Shown piece after piece: positions 59,945-64,000 of a stretch of DNA of 64,000 nt (the stretch's first letter is position 1; each line of letters begins with the position of its first letter). Position numbers and translations under genes: made by a program. Origin of the DNA: Peronospora farinosa. Its lineage: Eukaryota > Oomycota > Peronosporomycetes > Peronosporales > Peronosporaceae. The DNA lies in assembly GCA_947646735.1 (NCBI GenBank), contig CANTFK010000785.1, positions 496,001-560,000 on the forward strand, in the 5' to 3' direction. Under the pieces are notes generated by a model, which saw only the letters and a list, made by a program, of their open reading frames with translations, did no database searches and was not told the origin of the DNA.

Positions 59945-60288
59945 TGTAATGGGCTACATTACACACATAGTTTTAACATGAATAAACAATTACATATGTA
60001 GGCAGGTGCTGTGCCCGAATAGCGGGCACAGCGTGGCAATTTATAATTGGCTTATTATTGGGGCCTAAAGTATCAATATGGACCAATGATAAATTAACCT
60101 GAAATTGTGTGGTTCCCGAAAGGCGGGAACACTGTCGTATTTATTACGACTAAAATCTTCGTAATTAGTACGAATTAAAACAAAAATAAAAAAATTAAAG
60201 TTAAATTGACTTAATACCTAATACTTGGGCTTGAGTCTTCCTCAAGCGCAGGTGTGAGCTAGTGACAGTACGTCCTAGCCCCGTTACA
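59945..60288 (+). repeat. solo LTR B (344 bp) nested in copia RNase H
   Basis: Starts TGTAATGGGC and ends CCCCGTTACA, with the target duplication GCAAC at 59940-59944 and 60289-60293. Same family as solo LTR A but in opposite orientation (shared AATTATTGGG-type and GTGGTTCCC blocks). It splits the RNase H region between MHVGN and QVAIKQLEG. Confidence 0.93.
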
Positions 60289-60608
60289 GCAACCAGGTGG
60301 CCATCAAGCAACTCGAAGGCTAGACGTCATCGATTAAGGCCAAACACATTGACGTGCGGCTCAAGTTCGCGTGCGACTACACCAGGCGCGGCATCGTACT
60401 CGCGCAATATGTGCGCTCGGATCAGATGCTCGCAGATTTGCCGACGAAAGCACTTGATCCGGTGAAGCTCGTGACGTTGCGCGCACTCATGTGCCTGACG
60501 AAGTAGTGCAGGACCTCGAGATGGAATAAGGATGCGAAGCGGTTAGTTGCCGGTTGCGGAGGCGATGGTATTGATGGTGCGGCCAAGACGACTACATTCG
60601 AGGAAGAG

Positions 60609-61117
60609 TGTTGGATATAAGTGATGAGAGAAACGGCTGTCAGATCTTGGCATTTGTGTACAAGCACAGTTCCAGGTAGGACAAAATCAAGGTAGAGCCA
60701 GAACGAAAAGGTATGGATGGACGACAGAGCAGGAACGGCAAGATAGCTAGCGTAGATAGGGAGGTGTAAAAGAGGAAGAGTAGCAGGTAAGGCCAAGCAG
60801 AACACATAAGCAGTTTCACCCTAATCTAACCCTTACTAACTGTTTCCTGTATGTTGGAAGGTGCAAGTTGCACTTGGTATCGACTCGAGAGCTTCAACTT
60901 ACGCTAGGATACATGAAATGTTATAGAGGCTTCTAGATGCTTCTAGATGCTTCTAGATGCTTCTATGAATGTGATAGATCTTAGATAGGAAGATGATCGG
61001 GTGGTTCTCACTCGTAAATTGACAAAGCCACTAAAGAGGCCCCGGCGGGGCCCATACGCGTCTGGCATGCGTTAATATACAAGTAATTCATGTTTACTTT
61101 ATTCTTACTTTTCTACA
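60609..61117 (+). repeat. possible 3' LTR of the copia element
   Basis: TGTTGGATATAAG follows a purine tract. The end is guessed at TTCTACA because no second LTR copy was found for comparison. It contains a 10-bp tandem repeat (TTCTAGATGC, three copies plus a partial, 60931-60965). Confidence 0.45.
60931..60965. repeat. 10-bp tandem repeat TTCTAGATGC x3.5
   Basis: Three exact units followed by TTCTA. Confidence 0.97.
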
Positions 61118-61695
61118 ATGTACCAGAGTATGATTGGTGTTCCGCATCGTGAGCTCATTAGTGTACCGACCACTGATTTTGCCTATGCGAGCAGCTCCGA
61201 AGATACGCGTAGATCCTGATGCAGAAGCACCTTATTTTTTCCTGATACCTCATGATGCACCTTAACGCTATCAACTATCGTACAGGAAACTTCAGCTTTA
61301 GCAAGAAAGATCGTTATTGTGGATGCTTTTGCTCTCACAAGAGCAGATCTGATCTTGCGTACGCAGCGAAACTAAGCTAGTCGTATTTAGCAGCTACTCA
61401 ATCAAAGATTGTTAACAGCATCAAGCCAAACAAAAGTTGCATTATTCCTTTACGTCGTATGTCCAGCAAAATTCTAGCGTCAGTGGCTCATCATGAAAGC
61501 TATCAAGTTAAACAATAACACGCACCATTCTAAGCGTAGAGGTCCCCTTACGTGAAAACAATTGCAACACAATACTTTCCTGAACAGACTGTCCACTGAT
61601 TTCTGTTTAAACATGCATCATCCATAATCTCTCCAAAACTAATCGCTATGAACACGATGCGTTCCACAAGCCCGGGTTGATTACTAGTTCCTTCA
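61118..61695. other. 3' flank of the ZZ-domain gene, no gene seen
   Basis: AT-rich with no recognised ORF. It would hold the 3' UTR and terminator of the minus-strand gene. Confidence 0.5.
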
Positions 61696-64000
61696 TTACT
61701 CCTCTGCAGAGCTGCTCGCGTCGCCATCACGACTGTAGTTTTGGCTTTCAATCTCATCCGACTGTCCACCGTCGCCGTTGTCACTTCCATCCTCGTTTTC
61801 TTCACTGTCTTCATCGTCTTCATGATACTTAAGCAGACTGCGTTCCACGAATGGTGATGTAGTTCGATACTGATCTGCGACCCAGATTCGTAGTGCCTCC
61901 AGGAAACGGCCATCTCCTTCACTAACTCCACCGTTCACGCTGCGAACTGGAGCCTGGTTGTCATCCTCTAGCTCCCACTCTGTCTTGACCTCAATATCTT
62001 CTCGGTCACTGCATACGCGCATAAGGAGAGGCACAAACACCTTGCGGACATCGCGCCGAATACGAGGTATTTCCAAAGCACGCGCCTGCAAGTCCTTTGA
62101 TGATTTTCCATTGACAATGTCAGCCAGCCAGTTGAGGCAAAAGCTGAATTTGCGCAAGTTGGAGCGGCAGATATCAAAGCGCATGAGCTCAAGCAGATCC
62201 ACTTCCTCGGCTAGGCGAGGGCAACGCGCAAGCACTAGCTCTTGCACGCGATAGAACAACTCGTCTGAGTTTTCCATACCATGACCACCTAGGGAGTAGC
62301 AGTTCTCGCAGAGATCGAAACCCACGCACGTGGCACACGAATAACGCTCACCCACAATAGGCGTCATCTTGCAGAACTGACACGACGTGCCCTCGTGTGC
62401 AAACTTGGAATTCTTAAAGGTAGCTGCCACGCGCTGCTTGGCGCCAGCTGCCATCGTGCCAATGAACTTGGCAGCTTTCAGTCCACCCCACTTGCGTTTT
62501 GACGTCATAGCATCAGATGGTGGTGGCTCCGCCGACTCGGAACATGTGTCCATGTCCTCTATATGTTCACTTACTCTCTCTTGAGACAAAGAATCGCCAA
62601 TACTAGCCAAAGTCTCAGCGACTTTGGGCTTGGACACATAGCTTGCCTTGCTGCTCGTGCTAACTACACGAGGCATGTGGGGCACAAGCTTCCCCACATC
62701 TTCGATCGACGGACCCAAAAACAAATGATCCTTGCCGAACCGTTTCTCGCCAGGCATAATTCCACCCAGGACAGAATTACGGCGACGCTCGATCTGAATA
62801 CGCACATCTGTCACCAATGTACGACGTTCCATCGTCGAGTACGAAACCCTCAGTGCCGGGTGCGACTTCAATAATGGCAACAAAAATTCTTGCAACTCAG
62901 CCTGCCGTTCCGCTGACAAGTTTCGGAGCACAATCTGCGACTCAATCACAGGTTCATCCATTGTGTCCGGGTCCAATGCACCCATAAGTACACGACTTGC
63001 ACCTTCTTGAGATTCATAGGGTAATTTCCGAATCAATTCTTCCAATCGATCAAGATCCAAAGCTTCTTCAAAACTTCGTGCGGATGAAATTTTTCTATCT
63101 TCCGTCCAATCTCGAATCGTCTGATCAGCTGTTGGGTCTTCCAATGGCAATAACCCACCCGATGAAATGGGTGGTGGAGTGCCTGGAGGTGTATCCGGTT
63201 CCTCCTCCTCCTCCTCCTCCTCACTCTCATCTTTTTCATGATTAGATTTCAATCGATCCACTGGTCCAAATCTAATCGTATCTCTTCCTTCCTCTTCAGC
63301 CACTGCTAAAGCTGCTGCCACACTGGAACGTCGTCTCAATTTCATTTGTTGCACGAGTTTCTCCAATTCTCGGATTTTATCCTGTTTTTCTTTCAATCGC
63401 GTCATTCCTGCTTCTTGTTCTTCTTTCAGTGCTTGCTGCAGTCCATCAATGTGTGTTTTATGCACCTGAATCTGTTCGTCCTGTCGTTGTATCTCTTCTT
63501 CTTTCCGATCCACTTCGTTCAACAGGCACGTATTTTCCGTCTTCAGCGCGACAATTTCCCCCTCCAAGCGTTCCTTCTCGTCCTGTCGTGCTTTGTACTG
63601 AGATTGCAACAACTCGTCGACATGGTCCGAGCTTCTTGTTTCCGCTGCCAGCGCCGCAACAACTTCCAATTCCGTCTCTCGAATTTTCATGGCTTCCAAT
63701 TGCATGTCCCGTTCTTTTTTCGTTGCTGCTTCTAAAGCACTTACAAGACCACGTAACGCTGTACTTTCTTGGTCTTTAAATTTCATTTCTTGCTGTAGAA
63801 ACGCAATTTGTTTATGCGACGCGTCCAATTTCCCCGTTTCTAACGCCAAAAGTTCATTTTCATGAAAAACGTATTCAAATTTCTGTTTCCAACGCGTTAA
63901 ATCCTTCTTGAGTGTCGTGTAATTGATCTCGTAGATCTGAAGTTCCTTGATCTTTAACGCAAGCTCCTCCTGCGTTGCACGTAACATATCGACGTGTTCC
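61696..64000 (-). CDS. coiled-coil protein with ZZ zinc finger, 5' end beyond window
   Basis: The frame is open at the right edge (four codons precede the first visible ATG at 63987), so the N-terminus is missing. From that ATG, 763 residues remain. Residues 1 to about 220 are a long heptad-rich coiled coil. An acidic run of nine E residues followed by a Pro-rich TPPGTPPP lies at about 255-275. A helical region follows, then a ZZ-type zinc finger at about 530-575: CQFC, later CATC, DLCENC and a downstream GGHGM. ZZ fingers bind peptides or modified histone tails and act in adaptors. The C-terminus (about 725-763) is strongly acidic (EDDEDSEENEDGSDNGD). Basic patches flank the ZZ finger. It is probably a scaffold or adaptor; the precise role is unknown. 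No introns are needed in the visible part. Confidence 0.85.
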   Translation of the reverse strand, partial: EHVDMLRATQEELALKIKELQIYEINYTTLKKDLTRWKQKFEYVFHENELLALETGKLDASHKQIAFLQQEMKFKDQESTALRGLVSALEAATKKERDMQLEAMKIRETELEVVAALAAETRSSDHVDELLQSQYKARQDEKERLEGEIVALKTENTCLLNEVDRKEEEIQRQDEQIQVHKTHIDGLQQALKEEQEAGMTRLKEKQDKIRELEKLVQQMKLRRRSSVAAALAVAEEEGRDTIRFGPVDRLKSNHEKDESEEEEEEEEPDTPPGTPPPISSGGLLPLEDPTADQTIRDWTEDRKISSARSFEEALDLDRLEELIRKLPYESQEGASRVLMGALDPDTMDEPVIESQIVLRNLSAERQAELQEFLLPLLKSHPALRVSYSTMERRTLVTDVRIQIERRRNSVLGGIMPGEKRFGKDHLFLGPSIEDVGKLVPHMPRVVSTSSKASYVSKPKVAETLASIGDSLSQERVSEHIEDMDTCSESAEPPPSDAMTSKRKWGGLKAAKFIGTMAAGAKQRVAATFKNSKFAHEGTSCQFCKMTPIVGERYSCATCVGFDLCENCYSLGGHGMENSDELFYRVQELVLARCPRLAEEVDLLELMRFDICRSNLRKFSFCLNWLADIVNGKSSKDLQARALEIPRIRRDVRKVFVPLLMRVCSDREDIEVKTEWELEDDNQAPVRSVNGGVSEGDGRFLEALRIWVADQYRTTSPFVERSLLKYHEDDEDSEENEDGSDNGDGGQSDEIESQNYSRDGDASSSAEE

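Larger units (their letters stand above)
56936..60506 (+). pseudogene. copia pol, heavily broken
   Basis: Protease: KTSDWILDSGSSCHLVND at about 56960-57012. GAG-pre-integrase: 57381-57756 (VPQLAPNIVSYGKL, SDGELTFHIIMQTDVLYVQT), cut from the protease by a solo LTR. Integrase: FVDHKSNYCHVFLARTKD near 58000, and ASNGKAERMHQTILKMAR with FWGDAVSYAAYILNRRP at 58207-58370. RT: LRKSLYGLK then a stop where QAG is expected (near 59060), and VVGVYVKK near 59170 where the catalytic YVDD should be. RNase H: SLLWVAHCTRPDVAF-like near 59510 and AKHIDVRLKFACDYTRRGIV near 60335-60400, the two halves separated by a second solo LTR. Enzymatically dead by both the YVKK change and the frameshifts. Confidence 0.8.
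56097..61117 (+). mobile_element. degenerate Ty1/copia retrotransposon with nested solo LTRs
   Basis: Order on the plus strand is gag, DSGSS protease, GAG-pre-integrase, integrase, reverse transcriptase, RNase H: the Ty1/copia order. Pol is broken by many frameshifts and stops, and two solo LTRs of another family sit in it (57058-57375, 59945-60288). A polypurine GAGGAAGAG precedes TGTTGGATATAAG at 60609, a typical copia LTR start, giving a possible 3' LTR to about 61117. A 5' LTR was not identified. A GATCC...ATCGACTTCACCACA block at 56130-56155 also occurs near 22720-22745. Confidence 0.82.

Noticed and set aside
61968..63779. ORFs opposite and out of frame with the ZZ-finger gene
   Set aside because: Shadow frames of the long minus-strand CDS.

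Overview
The window reads as an oomycete nuclear chromosome segment, most likely from a plant-associated peronosporalean (Phytophthora or downy-mildew type). The evidence is the combination of degenerate Ty3/gypsy and Ty1/copia elements of the kind common in these genomes, a small RWP-RK regulator, a GT32-like Golgi-type glycosyltransferase, a large secreted Cys-rich protein, a decayed RXLR-like/LWY secreted effector gene, and mostly intronless genes in AT-rich intergenic DNA. The species cannot be fixed from the sequence.

Layout. 1-3763: minus-strand Ty3/gypsy element with LTR, gag and zinc knuckle, protease and RT, running off the left edge. Its LTR abuts exactly one arm of a 647-bp inverted duplication (3764-4410 and 6837-7483) that carries an unknown ORF. 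7.7-9.0 kb: relics of a possible pogo-type transposon and a fused gypsy RT/integrase scrap. 9.6-19.4 kb is the gene-bearing part: a GT32-like glycosyltransferase (9604-10827), a 622-aa secreted protein (14809-16677), a decayed minus-strand gene near 17.5 kb, and a three-exon RWP-RK gene (18394-19414). 19.7-22.7 kb: hairpins, a diverged LTR, a second pogo-like repeat copy and a stop-containing pseudogene whose 3' end is a diverged relative of the satellite monomer.

22.86-49.39 kb is one tandem satellite array: 19 regularly spaced monomers plus a partial one, with periods of 1313-1315 bp or about 1467-1469 bp. The length difference comes from an internal 25-27-bp GATC-rich minisatellite. Order along the array is short, long, short, and sequence variants appear stepwise. 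This is the most striking structure in the window.

49.4-61.1 kb is repeat-rich and decayed. It holds 22-bp and 20-22-bp minisatellites, an unknown 145-aa ORF, an inverted diverged satellite relative directly upstream of a decayed RXLR-like/LWY effector gene (51879-53711), a LINE 3' end with a split RNase H, and a Ty1/copia element holding two solo LTRs in opposite orientation, each with a perfect 5-bp target duplication. 61.7 kb to the right edge is the C-terminal part of a coiled-coil/ZZ zinc-finger protein on the minus strand.

No operons, CRISPR arrays, rRNA or tRNA genes were recognised. The host genes are independent single-copy loci and do not form an evident pathway. The rest is transposon and satellite biology.
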